From: Saussurea involucrata
Lineage: Eukaryota; Streptophyta; Magnoliopsida; Asterales; Asteraceae
Direction of reading: 5' to 3'
Assembly (NCBI GenBank): GCA_033807775.1
Contig: CM066313.1
Location: forward strand, 91,211,484-91,275,483
DNA length: 64,000 bases
Shown: positions 21,076 to 31,671 of the stretch, piece by piece
How the letters are laid out: each line of letters begins with the position of its first letter
Numbering within the stretch: position 1 is the first letter of the stretch
Made by a program: the position numbers and the translations under genes
The notes under the pieces: model-generated
The model's database searches: none
Told to the model about the DNA's origin: nothing
The model's input: only the letters and a program-made list of their open reading frames with translations

Positions 21076-21639
21076 TGTAACATCTCGATTTTTGTATAAA
21101 GTGTTAAGATGGGTTTTATTGATAAACTTATGATTTATTATGTTGATAGATTAATTTTAAAGTTTATCCCCGAATAAGTTTCGTTAATTGTTTTACGGAG
21201 TTATAAGTTAAGGGGTAAGCTTTAATTTTAATTTATAAGTTAAAGGGTGAAAGTTGCCATTTGAGGAAAAAGTCTTCACTTTATCACTTTATGTCTTGTG
21301 TGTGTGTGTTTTATCGGCAAAGAGAAAGAGAGAGAAAGAAGTAGAGAACGAGAAAAGAAAGAAATGAAGAAGAAGAAAAGCTGGAAATTAAGGGCTTTGT
21401 TGGTGAGATTAAAGGTATGTATTCACACAAACCAATCCTTTTATGTTTATCAAGCTATATATTAGTTTAAGGATTGGGTTAGAATTTGGGTTATGATGTT
21501 TTTGAATATTATGAGAAATCTGGGTTTATGTTTATGTTCTACTGGTAGTATAAGGCATATCTGCAAATTTATAGATGCATGCATAGCTTAAAAGTATCAA
21601 TTTGGACTTAATTACAATGATGAACACAAATAGCTGCGA

Positions 21640-21827
21640 TAGTTATGAATGTCGCAACTTTGAGTTGCAACAAGATTGATCATATCGCAATCGTTGGTTG
21701 CGATAAGTAGTATATCGCAACAGTTGGTTGCGATAAGATGGAGATATCGCAATAGTGGGTTGCGATAAGAACTGTGTCGCAAGTAGTAGGTTGCGACAAG
21801 TGTTATCGCAATTAGTGGGTTGCGATA
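21640..21827 (+). repeat. TTGCGATA/TATCGCAA dyad array in F LTR1
   Basis: TATCGCAA-type arms at 21683, 21713, 21745, 21775 and 21804, each paired 15-16 bp later with TTGCGATA-type arms at 21698, 21728, 21760, 21791 and 21820; the repeat period is 29-32 bp. Equivalent arrays lie at about 34490-34694 (LTR2) and 39246-39460 (LTR3). Confidence 0.9.
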
Positions 21828-22229
21828 AGTGACGAGAATGTTGGTTTATTTAGGATTCTTAGTCTTTTAAGAGTTCTATTCAGTAGATTAATACCAGTAC
21901 AATTAGTATTTGGGTATTTCAGATCTTTGTGAAGTTGGTGACGGAAATTCTTACAGCTTTAAGAGATAAAGTAAAAGTGACATTACTGCTGTCAGGTGAG
22001 TTCATTCATACCTTACCCTTTTATAATGTTTTTAATTTATGGTAAGGTATATTTTATAATGAATTGTTTTTGGATGGATTTTGAATGAAAGATTTTATGA
22101 AGTAAAATCAGTTATCTTAAATTGATGGTTTTGTTTAATTTCATTAACGTTATTTGAAAATGATTTATATTAAGCAATAACCCGCACGAGTACAAATAAG
22201 TGTAATGGATCCATAGACACAAGTTTTTA

Positions 22230-22470
22230 TATGAACACATGGAATAGGCGTGGACTAATCGTAATTCCAGTGTGTAGGATAAACGTGGATTTGATGTGGA
22301 CTAATCGTAATTTCCGTTTAGGTGAGATAAGGAATTGATGTGGATTAATCGTAATTCCTATTTCATATTGATGAGAAATCGTGGAATTGATGTGGACTAA
22401 TCGTGATTCCCTATTTCTAAGGAAGAATAGAGATTGACATGGAATAATTGTAATCTATACTTCCTCTCCA
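22230..22470 (+). repeat. GTGGACTAATCGTAATTCC tandem array in F LTR1
   Basis: Five degenerate units with the core TGGACTAATCGTAATTCC at about 22251, 22297, 22341, 22392 and 22440, spacing 44-51 bp. Units are dyad-symmetric (GGAATT...AATTCC). Copies are in LTR2 (about 35100-35340) and LTR3 (about 39865-40100). Confidence 0.85.
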
Positions 22471-22716
22471 AGAAATGGACATGTGTAATTGTGATTTCTT
22501 GTATATGAGCATTAATCAAGAATCCGTGGAGATTCGTAGTGGGCTCTTGAACGTGATATCATGACTGACTTGGTGTTAGTCATATTCATGGAATCGGGTA
22601 TAATCCCGTCACCGTAAGATGTATTTACAAAGTGGTAAGAAAGATGGTAAACCAGGTTTGTTATGCCTTGTTTACATTGATTTTAAAAGTATTATTTTGA
22701 AACCGAATGTTCTCAC

Positions 22717-22730
22717 TAGGCGTTAGCCTA
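22717..22730 (+). promoter_or_regulatory. TAGGC stem-loop in F LTR1
   Basis: TAGGC-GTTA-GCCTA, preceded by CTCAC, 28 bases before the acceptor TATCAG. Copies at 35584-35597 and 40347-40360. It is in the position of the TAGACC/GGTCTA stem of families D, E and H with a different but still complementary stem. Confidence 0.65.
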
Positions 22731-23040
22731 ATCGTTTCAAAATATGTTTTCTTATCAGGTACTAGCTCGGGAAAGTAAAGGGCTGTGGGAAGAGTGCTTT
22801 TGAGTATATACTTTTGGAGGTGTTAGCCTTTGTGAGGAGTTTTTGGTAAATTCTATATAACCAGTTTAATCTGATCTTAGTTGACAGGATTAGATTAATA
22901 GGCTATTTTAAACTTACATTGGTGTATATATGAATCCTCAAGGTTAATTCTCTGTTATATATAAGTAGTGGAAGATTTACGTTTAATCCTTGGTACAAAT
23001 CGAGGTTTAAATTAGCCCTGATTTTTAGGGTGTTACAATA

Positions 23041-23052
23041 TGGTATCAGAGC
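23041..23052 (+). other. Primer binding site after F LTR1 (tRNA-iMet)
   Basis: TGGTATCAGAGC three bases after GTTACA. The copy after LTR2 is TGGTATCAGAGT (35908-35919), with the last base changed. Confidence 0.9.
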
Positions 23053-24257
23053 ATTAGTTTAAGAGAACTAGGTATGCTAGTGAGATACCTAGACTTAAGC
23101 TGAGATGAATTAAGTTATGATTTGTGAGATTGGGTAGAAATACTAAGATGGGATAATCTTAGAGTCGATGAAAATACGTGAATTAAGAATTATGATGATA
23201 GTAACGAGGAATATAATGTACAGTATGTTCATAATTGCAATTAGCTAATGGTATTACGAATATATTATTACGTAAGAATACTTGTTTATAATTATTATAG
23301 TGGTTAACCAACGTTAAGTACATTTCTTTGTGTTTAGGTTGTGAATAATCACTTCTTATGATTATCTGTTGTGCTATCAGAATACGATGGTTAATACACC
23401 AAATAGGTCTTCTACTTCTTCGGAGGGTCGGGTGGCAAATGAAATTGTGGAAGGTCAACCTGAAAAAGGTGAAGTTAATGAAAATTCATCAAGGCTACCT
23501 AATTTGGGAGAGGAAGGAAGTCAAACTCATCGACCTAATGTCCGTACTTCTGATCCGGTGATGACGGAATCTGTTGGACAACCTAGGGGGGGGGGGGGGG
23601 TAAGGTTGTATTTAAAACTTTTACTTTCAAAAATTCTTTTTATAAATAAATACGGAGTAAGTACGGAATAATACAGAAGAGTGTAAATACAAACAGATAC
23701 ACAGATATTATATAAATAAATATAAATGCAAAGCAATTTATATAAACAGATATAATTTAAAAGCACAGCGGAAATGTAAATAGATAAGGGAAAGAAAATA
23801 CTTGACAACGATATTTTTAAAGTGGTTCACCAAACACAAAGTTGGCTAGTCCACCTCGAGAAAATAACACTTCTCGGAGATCCAATACGAAAACGTGTTC
23901 TTTACGGTAGAACACAAACCTTAGTACAACAAACGCGAATCACTCTACTTTGAGAGATTTATGTGGATCACTCACTCTATTCAAACACTTACAAGAGGGT
24001 ATAATTTTAATATGAATAATCACTCTTGAATAAGGTTTATCACTTGGATATTTTTAGAGAGTTTGATCACTTGAGTTGTGTTGCTGATTCAACTAATCGA
24101 GAGATTTTAATCTGCTATCAACTCAAGATTTCTTACTCAAAAAAAGAGTTTTATAATTTTAACAGTTTAAATATCAAGAGAAGATGCTGCAGAGTCTTTA
24201 TCAAATGCAGGGAGAGTTATTGTGAATTCGTAGCATTGAAGGCTGGAGGGTTGCATG

Positions 24258-24265
24258 TATTTATA
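24258..24265 (-). promoter_or_regulatory. TATA box of Copia G LTR
   Basis: The minus strand reads GTATAAATAC. The palindrome array lies immediately upstream (28-260 bp) on that strand. Confidence 0.55.
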
Positions 24266-24292
24266 CTGGATGAGCAACTGGTCCTTGGCATT

Positions 24293-24517
24293 CGCGGTAT
24301 ACCGGCTAACTCTCGCGGTATACCGTGCAGAGGAAAAAGTACTTGTCAGAGAGAAGGTCAAACCTGCAAAAACAAACGGAAATGGTACCCGCGGTATACC
24401 GGCTAAACACCGCGGTATACCGTGCAGACTGTACCCGCAGACAAATGGACTTCCAACCAATCAGAGAAGAACAGCAGCCCTTCCGCGGTATACCGCCTGA
24501 ACCTTCGCGGTATGCCG
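24293..24517 (-). promoter_or_regulatory. Six CGGTATACCG palindromes in three 21-bp-spaced pairs
   Basis: Perfect 10-bp palindromes at 24295, 24316, 24392, 24413 and 24486, and a one-mismatch copy (CGGTATGCCG) at 24508. Spacing within pairs is 21, 21 and 22 bp; between pairs it is 97 and 94 bp. Most copies extend to CGCGGTATACCG. The right LTR has the same set from 31118, with one copy reading CGGTATACTG. Position just upstream of the TATA box suggests an enhancer bound by a dimeric factor. Confidence 0.85.
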
Positions 24518-24848
24518 GCGTCAGAAAAGGCAACTTCTCCAAGACGCAACCAATCTGATAGATCTTCTCAATAAACCTTAATTAATTAAAATTGGGTTTT
24601 TAGAAATATCCAAGTGGTATATTATTTTAGGGTGATTTATCATTTTAAAAATAAAACGACGAAAGTCTTCAGTCTTGGTTTCTTCAGATAAAATTATCGA
24701 GATTATTTAAATGCTGCACACTCAGATAAAATATTAGATAACAAAGAATGCGGTGTGTTTTGTAATCATCAAAATAAATATGGAGATGTGATTTTATGTG
24801 TACCAAAAATATATCACAATATTAAAGCTGGGTACACTTGCACCAACA

Positions 24849-24985
24849 ATCTCCCCTTTTTGATGATGACAAACACAACGCTAAACACGAGAGCATACTC
24901 GGTTTCTCTCCCCCTTTTGTCGAAGCAAAAAGGGTTTAAGAAGGTCGCTTATGCTCCCCCTCGAAAGATGCTCCCCCTCAAAATA
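24849..24985 (-). other. Multiplied polypurine tracts of Copia G
   Basis: The plus strand shows CTCCCC-type blocks at about 24851, 24909, 24955 and 24971, i.e. GGGGAG-type purine tracts on the element strand, the first abutting the 3' LTR. Multiple polypurine tracts are a reported Sirevirus hallmark. Confidence 0.75.
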
Positions 24986-25009
24986 TGAAATATTTGAGAG
25001 TTAGTATTT

Positions 25010-28000
25010 TTAAGGGTTATACTCAAGCATGCCTAAACCAAGTCTTAATTTAAAGAAAGCTTTTTTGTTAAGAGCTTTAGTAAAAATATCGGCCAAATTA
25101 TCTTCCGAATCAACCTTTTCAAGCACGATTTGGCCTTTTTGAACATTATCTCGTAAAAAGTGATGTCTCAATTCAATATGTTTGGTACGAGAATGTAGCA
25201 CGGGATTTTTGCTTAAGTTTATGGCACTTGAGTTATCACACATAATTGGAATTTTGGTTAGATGTACCTCAAAGTCGGTAAGTGTGTGTTTCATCCATAG
25301 GACTTGAGCACATGCTCTTGCGGCGGCTACATATTCCGCTTCGGTAGTAGACAACGCTACAGATTGTTGTTTCTTGGAGAACCAAGACACAAGTGAGAGA
25401 CCTATAAAGGCACATACCCCACTAGTACTTTTTCGGTCAACAATAGATCCACCAAGATCGGAATCGGTGAAACACGTTACTTCTAACTCGGGTTGCTTTG
25501 CATACCATAAGCCAAGATTAGTAGTACCTCGTAAATATCGAAAAATACGCTTGACAGCTTCATAGTGAGTTTGTTTAGGTGAAGATTGAAAACGAGCACA
25601 TAAACATACACTAAACATAATATCAGGTCTACTAGCAGTTAAATATAATAAACTACCAATCATTCCACGATAAATCTTTTCATTAAAATCGTTTCCCTCC
25701 TCGTCACGAGATAATTGTAAGTTTGTGGTCATTGGAGTTTCAACGGGTTTGACATTTTCAAAGTTAAACTTTTTCAACATATCTTTACAATATTTAGATT
25801 GACTAATAAAAATACCAGTTTCACATTGTTTGATTTGCAATCCTAAGAAGTATTTTAACTCTCCCATCATGCTCATTTCAAACTCGCTTGTCATTTTTGC
25901 AGAAAATTCATTACATAGTTTTTCATTAGTGGAACCAAAAATAATATCATCAACATATACTTGCACAACTACAATATCATTTTGATCATATTTCACAAAC
26001 AAAGTATTATCTATTTTACCCATAATATAACCACTAACAATTAGAAAGGTTTTTAATCTATCATACCACGCACGCGGAGCTTGCTTTAAACCATAAAGCG
26101 CCTTTTTCAATTTATAAACATGTGTCGGATTTTCAAAATTTTCAAAACCGGGAGGTTGAGAAACGTATACCTCCTCATTTATAATACCATTTAAGAAAGC
26201 ACTTTTAACATCCATTTGAAATAATTTAAAATCTTTAGCATTTGCAAAAGCGAGAAGCATTCGAATAGACTCCAACCTTGCAACCGGTGCAAAGGTTTCA
26301 TCATAATCTATACCTTCTTGTTGATTGTACCCCTTGGCAACTAAACGTGCCTTGTTTCGTGTGACTCCACCGTTCTCGTCTACCTTGTTACGGAAGACCC
26401 ATCTTGTGCCAATAATGGTTTGACTACTAGGGCAAGGAACTAAGTCCCACACATCATTCCTAGTAAATTGGTTTAACTCTTCTTGCATGGCCATTAACCA
26501 ATCCTCATCACCTAAAGCTTCATCTATGGTTTTAGGTTCTATGGTTGAGATAAAGGCATGGAAAGCACAATGGGTATGGATTTGTGATCTAGTTGTCCTT
26601 TGGTTTAGGTCACCTATAATTTGATCTACGGGATGGCCTCGAGCGGTTCTAAGGTTAGGATCATCTATACCTTGTGGAATAAAGCAAGGAGGGGCATCAC
26701 TAGATTCAATATTATTTGTGGAAGGTTGGGTACCTAAATCCAAGTTGCTAAGTTGTTGTGCTAAGACGTCTCCCTCACGGATATTGTCATTTGCTAAGGG
26801 TGCACTTGGTTTGGGAGGACTCTCGTCAAAGCTAATATTTAGGGATTCTTCTACAACCATGGTCTCCTTATTTAGAATTCTATAGGCTTTGCTATTCCAA
26901 GAGTAACCTAGGAACACTCCCTCATAGGCTTTGGCATCGAATTTGGTTAGATAGGATTTGGTGTTTAAAATGAAACATTTACATCCAAAAACTTTCAGGT
27001 GAGCTAAGGAAGGTTTTCTACCACGGTAAAGTTCATAGGGTGTCTTATTTAGGATACTTCTAATTAGGACACGGTTAAGCACATAGGTCGCGGTAGCAAC
27101 GGCATCACACCAAAACTTTTGGGGAACTTGATGTTCGTTTAGCATAGTTCTACTCATTTCTTGCAACGTTCGATTTTTCCTTTCAACAACTCCATTTGAC
27201 TGAGGAGTTCGAGGAGCCGAAAAGTTATGAGTTATACCATGTTTATCACAAAAGGCACCAAATTGTACTTCATTATCGAATTCTCGTCCATGGTCCGTAC
27301 GTATTGAAACAATCGTACAACCTTGTTGGTTTTGAATTCTTTTTCCTAAAAATTTAAACTTTTCGAAAGCCTCATTTTTATGTCTCAAAAATAGAGTCCA
27401 AGTATAACGGGAATAATCATCTACAATAACCAAAGTATAAAAATTTCCTCCAAAACTTTGAATAGCCATTGGGCCAAAAAGATCCATATGTAAAAGTTCT
27501 AAAACTCTTTGAGTAGAAATAACATTTTTTGATTTATGAGAAACGTGATGTTGTTTGCCGACACGACAAGCATCACAAAAATGATTATCAAATTTTAATT
27601 TTGGCAGGTCACTCACAAGCTCCTTATTTTTTAAGTTTTGCATTAATCTTAGATTAGCGTGACCTAAACGCCTATGCCATAAAGTAGAAACATCATGAAG
27701 AGAGGATAAGCATACATTTTCAGATACAACAGTTTTGCAAATATATAAATTTCCTTTCACAGAACCAGTCAAAAGAACTTGGCCATTTTTCAAGATTTTG
27801 CACGAGTCTTCTTCGAAGACAACAGTTATACCATTTTTACACAATTGGCGAACACTTAACAAATTAAAATGTAAATTATCAACATGATTCACATCAAGAA
27901 ATTTAACATTATTGCAAGAGACTGTACCTCTCCCAATTATATTTCCTTTGGAGTTTCCTCCAAAAATTACCTGTCCACCATCACATGACTTATATGATGA

Positions 28001-28060
28001 AAAGAGATTATTGTTTCCGGTCATGTGACGTGTGCAACCACTATCGAGTATCCAGTCCAT
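25010..28060 (-). CDS. pol: Copia G pol polyprotein (PR-IN-RT-RNase H), intact
   Basis: 1016 codons without interruption. The aspartic protease has DSGCTRHMTG at residues 6-15. The integrase zinc site is H129, H134, C162, C165; the catalytic triad is D193 (HMDLFGP), D256 (RTDHGREF) and E293 (VVERKNRT). The GKRIQN and LKVFGCKCF blocks are typical of Copia IN. RT has MDVKSAFLNG (D617), LYGLKQAPRAWYD and YVDD at 702-705. RNase H has TDSDLGGSIVDRKSTSG, STTEAEYVAA and CDNSSAINL, and the C-terminus has LADIFTKALNKKAFF. The ATG at 28060 lies only a few residues before the protease motif; an in-frame stop lies just upstream. Pol is not in frame with gag, so frameshift, splicing or reinitiation would be needed. 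All catalytic residues are present, so it could be active. Confidence 0.93.
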   Translation of the reverse strand: MDWILDSGCTRHMTGNNNLFSSYKSCDGGQVIFGGNSKGNIIGRGTVSCNNVKFLDVNHVDNLHFNLLSVRQLCKNGITVVFEEDSCKILKNGQVLLTGSVKGNLYICKTVVSENVCLSSLHDVSTLWHRRLGHANLRLMQNLKNKELVSDLPKLKFDNHFCDACRVGKQHHVSHKSKNVISTQRVLELLHMDLFGPMAIQSFGGNFYTLVIVDDYSRYTWTLFLRHKNEAFEKFKFLGKRIQNQQGCTIVSIRTDHGREFDNEVQFGAFCDKHGITHNFSAPRTPQSNGVVERKNRTLQEMSRTMLNEHQVPQKFWCDAVATATYVLNRVLIRSILNKTPYELYRGRKPSLAHLKVFGCKCFILNTKSYLTKFDAKAYEGVFLGYSWNSKAYRILNKETMVVEESLNISFDESPPKPSAPLANDNIREGDVLAQQLSNLDLGTQPSTNNIESSDAPPCFIPQGIDDPNLRTARGHPVDQIIGDLNQRTTRSQIHTHCAFHAFISTIEPKTIDEALGDEDWLMAMQEELNQFTRNDVWDLVPCPSSQTIIGTRWVFRNKVDENGGVTRNKARLVAKGYNQQEGIDYDETFAPVARLESIRMLLAFANAKDFKLFQMDVKSAFLNGIINEEVYVSQPPGFENFENPTHVYKLKKALYGLKQAPRAWYDRLKTFLIVSGYIMGKIDNTLFVKYDQNDIVVVQVYVDDIIFGSTNEKLCNEFSAKMTSEFEMSMMGELKYFLGLQIKQCETGIFISQSKYCKDMLKKFNFENVKPVETPMTTNLQLSRDEEGNDFNEKIYRGMIGSLLYLTASRPDIMFSVCLCARFQSSPKQTHYEAVKRIFRYLRGTTNLGLWYAKQPELEVTCFTDSDLGGSIVDRKSTSGVCAFIGLSLVSWFSKKQQSVALSTTEAEYVAAARACAQVLWMKHTLTDFEVHLTKIPIMCDNSSAINLSKNPVLHSRTKHIELRHHFLRDNVQKGQIVLEKVDSEDNLADIFTKALNKKAFFKLRLGLGMLEYNP

Positions 28061-28089
28061 ATCAAGGTTTATCTACAATAATAAAGATG

Positions 28090-28440
28090 TAATTTTTATG
28101 GTCCCCATTTCTCGTGGGTCCTTGACAATTAGTTTCAATGTCAACCAACATGCATATATATAAAGTCAAACAGAATATATATATATAATACATTACATAA
28201 TATTAATATATATATATAATACATCAAACAATATTAATATATATATATAACACATATCAAGTCAAACAAAAATATATATATAATATATTAAACACACAAA
28301 GTATATATATATGTAGTGCGTAGGTATATATATATATAAACAGTACATATATATAAACAATATAAAAGTACATATACTATTATATTACTTATATATAATA
28401 TATACAATAAATTATATTCAAACTATATATATAATATGTA
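28090..28440. repeat. TA-rich spacer between gag and pol of Copia G
   Basis: About 350 bp consisting of repeated (TA)n runs and phrases such as AATATTAATATATATATA. It has no coding potential. It separates gag from pol, which in most Copia elements are fused or directly adjacent. Confidence 0.85.
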
Positions 28441-28446
28441 ACACAT

Positions 28447-30342
28447 TTAAAGCCATAAACGCATACCACCGGGATTATCATTACTAAACATTCCTTTTGG
28501 AATCCATTTATTTACCATTTTAATTTTGCGATTATATTTATCATACACATAAAAACAAGTATTTATATTCGCATTATTATTAGGTTTAGAATATTTATCA
28601 TGGTACATGCGAGCATACGGTTTTCTCGTATTATAATTTACATTATTTATTTTACGCACATACGGATGTTTTTGCACATATTGATTTTTTGTATTAACTT
28701 TAGGTGATTCATAAAATCTTTTGATGGGCATACAAGAACATTTATCTTTGCACGTATCGGAACCAATACCTTTTCTACATTTTATACGGTTAGGCATATT
28801 TAGCATGTTAAAGACTTTCTCATTACTACTTTGAAAAGCTTTTGCTAAAAAATCATCCTTTTCATACGAATCACATTTTCCTTTTAAACATGCAATCTCA
28901 TTCTCAAGAATATCACATTTTGCACAAATAATATTTTCATGTGACTTTTTATTTAAGCATGCAATTTCTTTATTTAGAGCATCACAAGATTTACAAAAAT
29001 ATTTTTCTCCTAATTTAGTTTCTAATTTAGCAATTATATTCATATCATTTTCAGATTTTTGTTTGCCATTATTAATTTCCTAATTACATGCAGATATCGT
29101 TTCTTTTAATCTAGAATTTTCGTCTTGGTAACGATTTGCAAGAGCAGCCATTTTGTGAAATGATTCATATAATTTTTCAAGATTATTTTCATTATCACTA
29201 TCATAATCTGAGTAAGAAGATTTTACCTCATCGTCGCTTTCGGCCATAAGACAAATAGCTTGATATTCGTCTTCTTCTTCGCTTTCACTCCACGCGCCTC
29301 CAATGAAGGCTTTCTCCTTCTTATTTTGAAATTTGTTCTTTTTAGGACATTCATTGGCGTAATGATCTTTGTCGCCACATGAGTAACAAAAACCTCTCTT
29401 TGGCTTAGCTTTATCGTCACCACTTGAGTCATCATTTTTCTTTACTTTTTCGTCTCGTTTATGGAACTTACGACTTCGGTTTTCACCACCACGACGGTAG
29501 TTACCGTTTCTTTGAAATCTGCCATTGTTAGAAAATTTATTATTATTAAAAAACTTGGAAAAGTTTCTTACCAACATGGCAACTTCATTGAGAGTTTCGG
29601 ATGGATCTTTTGAGGAGCCAGCTTTCTCCTTTTTCTTCTCGACTTTTGGTGTTGAGACATTTAGAGCGATTGACTTCTTTTTAACTTGCTCCCGATCTTT
29701 GTTTCTTTTAAGTGCAATTTCATGCACTTTAAGATTACCGATCAAGTCGTCTATCTTCATTATGGAAAGGTCACGGGAGTCTTCTAAAGATGTTATCTTT
29801 TGCATCCACTCCGAAGGAAGGGCTCTTAGGATTTTCCTTATATAGTCCTCGTTAGGATAAGTGCGATCCAAACCTTTCAACGTAGTCACAATAAGGTTAA
29901 ATCTTTTAAACATTGAGTCAATCGACTCATCTTGTTTCATTTCGAACAGTTCATAATCGTGAACTAAAATATTCACTTTACTAGATTTAACTTCCGTGTT
30001 TCCACGATGAGTATTATTTAAACTTTCCCATATTTGATTTGCAGTTTTATATGTATATACTCTTTCAATTTCATCAGTTGTTAAAGCAGCATATAATATA
30101 TTCTTAGCTTCAAAGTTTAAACAAAAATGAGTTTCATCAGAAGTAGTCCATTCATCTATAGGTTTATCAATAAAAACATCATCTTTCACAATGGTGGGTT
30201 TAAAATTCCCTTTTTCTATAATATCCCAAATCTTTTGATTTTTGCCACGCACGTGACATTCAAATAGCTCGGCCCAAATGCCAAACTTTTCAGTATCTAT
30301 CAAAGGGGGTTTTGAAAACACAAAATTAGTTTGTTGAGCCAT
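28447..30342 (-). pseudogene. gag: Copia G gag, interrupted by one in-frame TAG
   Basis: Minus strand from ATG at 30342. The first 420 codons hold a UBN2/Copia-type gag domain (FGIWAELFECHVRGKNQKIW, then YTYKTANQIWESLNN and FKRFNLIVTTLKGL) and a CCHC knuckle at residues 319-332 (C319, C322, H327, C332; CYSCGDKDHYANEC). The tail is acidic (ESEEEDEYQ). A TAG at 29082-29080 stops it; the same frame continues for about 210 codons to 28447 with a Cys-rich coiled region (CDALNKEIACLNKK, CDILENEIACLKGK). That extension is usual in Sirevirus gag, so the TAG is probably a recent mutation, though readthrough cannot be excluded. Confidence 0.8.
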
Positions 30343-30387
30343 TTAAAAGAATAAGAGAAATTTATGCAGAATATTTTTGAAAGACCT

Positions 30388-30399
30388 GCTCTGATACCA
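30388..30399 (-). other. Primer binding site of Copia G (tRNA-iMet)
   Basis: The plus strand reads GCTCTGATACCA, two bases from the right LTR boundary at 30402. Confidence 0.92.
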
Positions 30400-30401
30400 A
30401 T

Positions 30402-31671
30402 TGTTGGACAACCTAGGGGAGGGTAAGGTTGTATTTAAAACTTTTACTTTCAAAAATTCTTTTTATAAATAAATACGGAGTAAGTACGGAATAATACAGA
30501 AGAGTGTAAATACAAACAGATACACAGATATTATATAAATAAATATAAATGCAAAGCAATTTATATAAACAGATATAATTTAAAAGCACAGCGGAAATGT
30601 AAATAGATAAGGGAAAGAAAATACTTGACAACGATATTTTTAAAGTGGTTCACCAAACACAAAGTTGGCTAGTCCACCTCGAGAAAATAACACTTCTCGG
30701 AGATCCAATACGAAAACGTGTTCTTTACGGTAGAACACAAACCTTAGTACAACAAACGCGAATCACTCTACTTTGAGAGATTTATGTGGATCACTCACTC
30801 TATTCAAACACTTACAAGAGGGTATAATTTTAATATGAATAATCACTCTTGAATAAGGTTTATCACTTGGATATTTTTAGAGAGTTTGATCACTTGAGTT
30901 GTGTTGCTGATTCAACTAATCGAGAGATTTTAATCTGCTATCAACTCAAGATTTCTTACTCAAAAAAAGAGTTTTATAATTTTAACAGTTTAAATATCAA
31001 GAGAAGATGCTGCAGAGTCTTTATCAAATGCAGGGAGAGTTATTGTGAATTCGTAGCATTGAAGGCTGGAGGGTTGCATGTATTTATACTGGATGAGCAA
31101 CTGGTCCTTGGCATTCGCGGTATACCGGCTAACTCTCGCGGTATACCGTGCAGAGGAAAAAGTACTTGTCAGAGAGAAGGTCAAACCTGCAAAAACAAAC
31201 GGAAATGGTACCCGCGGTATACTGGCTAAACACCGCGGTATACCGTGCAGACTGTACCCGCAGACAAATGGACTTCCAACCAATCAGAGAAGAACAGCAG
31301 CCCTTCCGCGGTATACCGCCTGAACCTTCGCGGTATGCCGGCGTCAGAAAAGGCAACTTCTCCAAGACGCAACCAATCTGATAGATCTTCTCAATAAACC
31401 TTAATTAATTAAAATTGGGTTTTTAGAAATATCCAAGTGGTATATTATTTTAGGGTGATTTATCATTTTAAAAATAAAACGACGAAAGTCTTCAGTCTTG
31501 GTTTCTTCAGATAAAATTATCGAGATTATTTAAATGCTGCACACTCAGATAAAATATTAGATAACAAAGAATGCGGTGTGTTTTGTAATCATCAAAATAA
31601 ATATGGAGATGTGATTTTATGTGTACCAAAAATATATCACAATATTAAAGATGGGTACACTTGCACCAACA
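30402..31671 (-). repeat. Right (5') LTR of Copia G
   Basis: 1270 bp. Differences seen against the left LTR: the G-run, C-to-T in one palindrome (about 31223) and C-to-A at about 31651. Confidence 0.92.

Larger units (their letters stand above)
21415..22758 (+). other. Candidate two-intron module in F LTR1
   Basis: Donor TTAAAG|GTATGTATT at 21415, acceptor GGGTATTTCAG ending 21922, a 73-nt exon (21923-21995) ending GCTGTCAG, donor GTGAGTTCATT at 21996 and acceptor TTCTTATCAG ending 22758. Intron A (508 nt) contains the TTGCGATA array and intron B (763 nt) the GTGGACTAATCG array. The equivalent sites in LTR2 are 34244, 34788, 34863 and 35625. Exon 2 is 73 nt here and 74 nt in family E. Splicing is predicted only. 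Confidence 0.5.
21076..23037 (+). repeat. LTR1 of F
   Basis: 1962 bp, TGTAAC...GTTACA. It lacks about 100 bp present in LTR2 and LTR3 (the GTTTG(T/G)GGTTTGG...GAGATA stretch, e.g. 34018-34100), deleted between GAGGAAA and AAGTCTTC. Confidence 0.9.
23572..24848 (-). repeat. Left (3') LTR of Copia G
   Basis: 1277 bp. It contains a 15-G run (23586-23600), where the right LTR has GGGGAGGG, a TATA-like element and six palindromes. Minus-strand transcription would start a little below 24258. Confidence 0.92.
23572..31671 (-). mobile_element. Element G: young Sirevirus-type Copia retrotransposon
   Basis: 8100 bp, minus strand, flanked by GAATC (23567-23571 and 31672-31676). Both LTRs start TGTTGGACAACC and end TTGCACCAACA. 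It has a tRNA-iMet primer site, gag with zinc knuckle, an intact 1016-codon pol and repeated polypurine tracts near the 3' LTR. By eye the LTRs differ by two substitutions plus the length of one G-run in about 1270 bp, so insertion is very recent. A single in-frame TAG in gag is the only obvious lesion. Pol ends directly before the 3' noncoding region; no env-like ORF is present. Confidence 0.92.

Noticed and set aside
24026..24558. Several 77-126 codon frames in the G LTR
   Set aside because: They lie in an LTR in multiple frames on both strands, duplicated exactly in the second LTR, with no domain.
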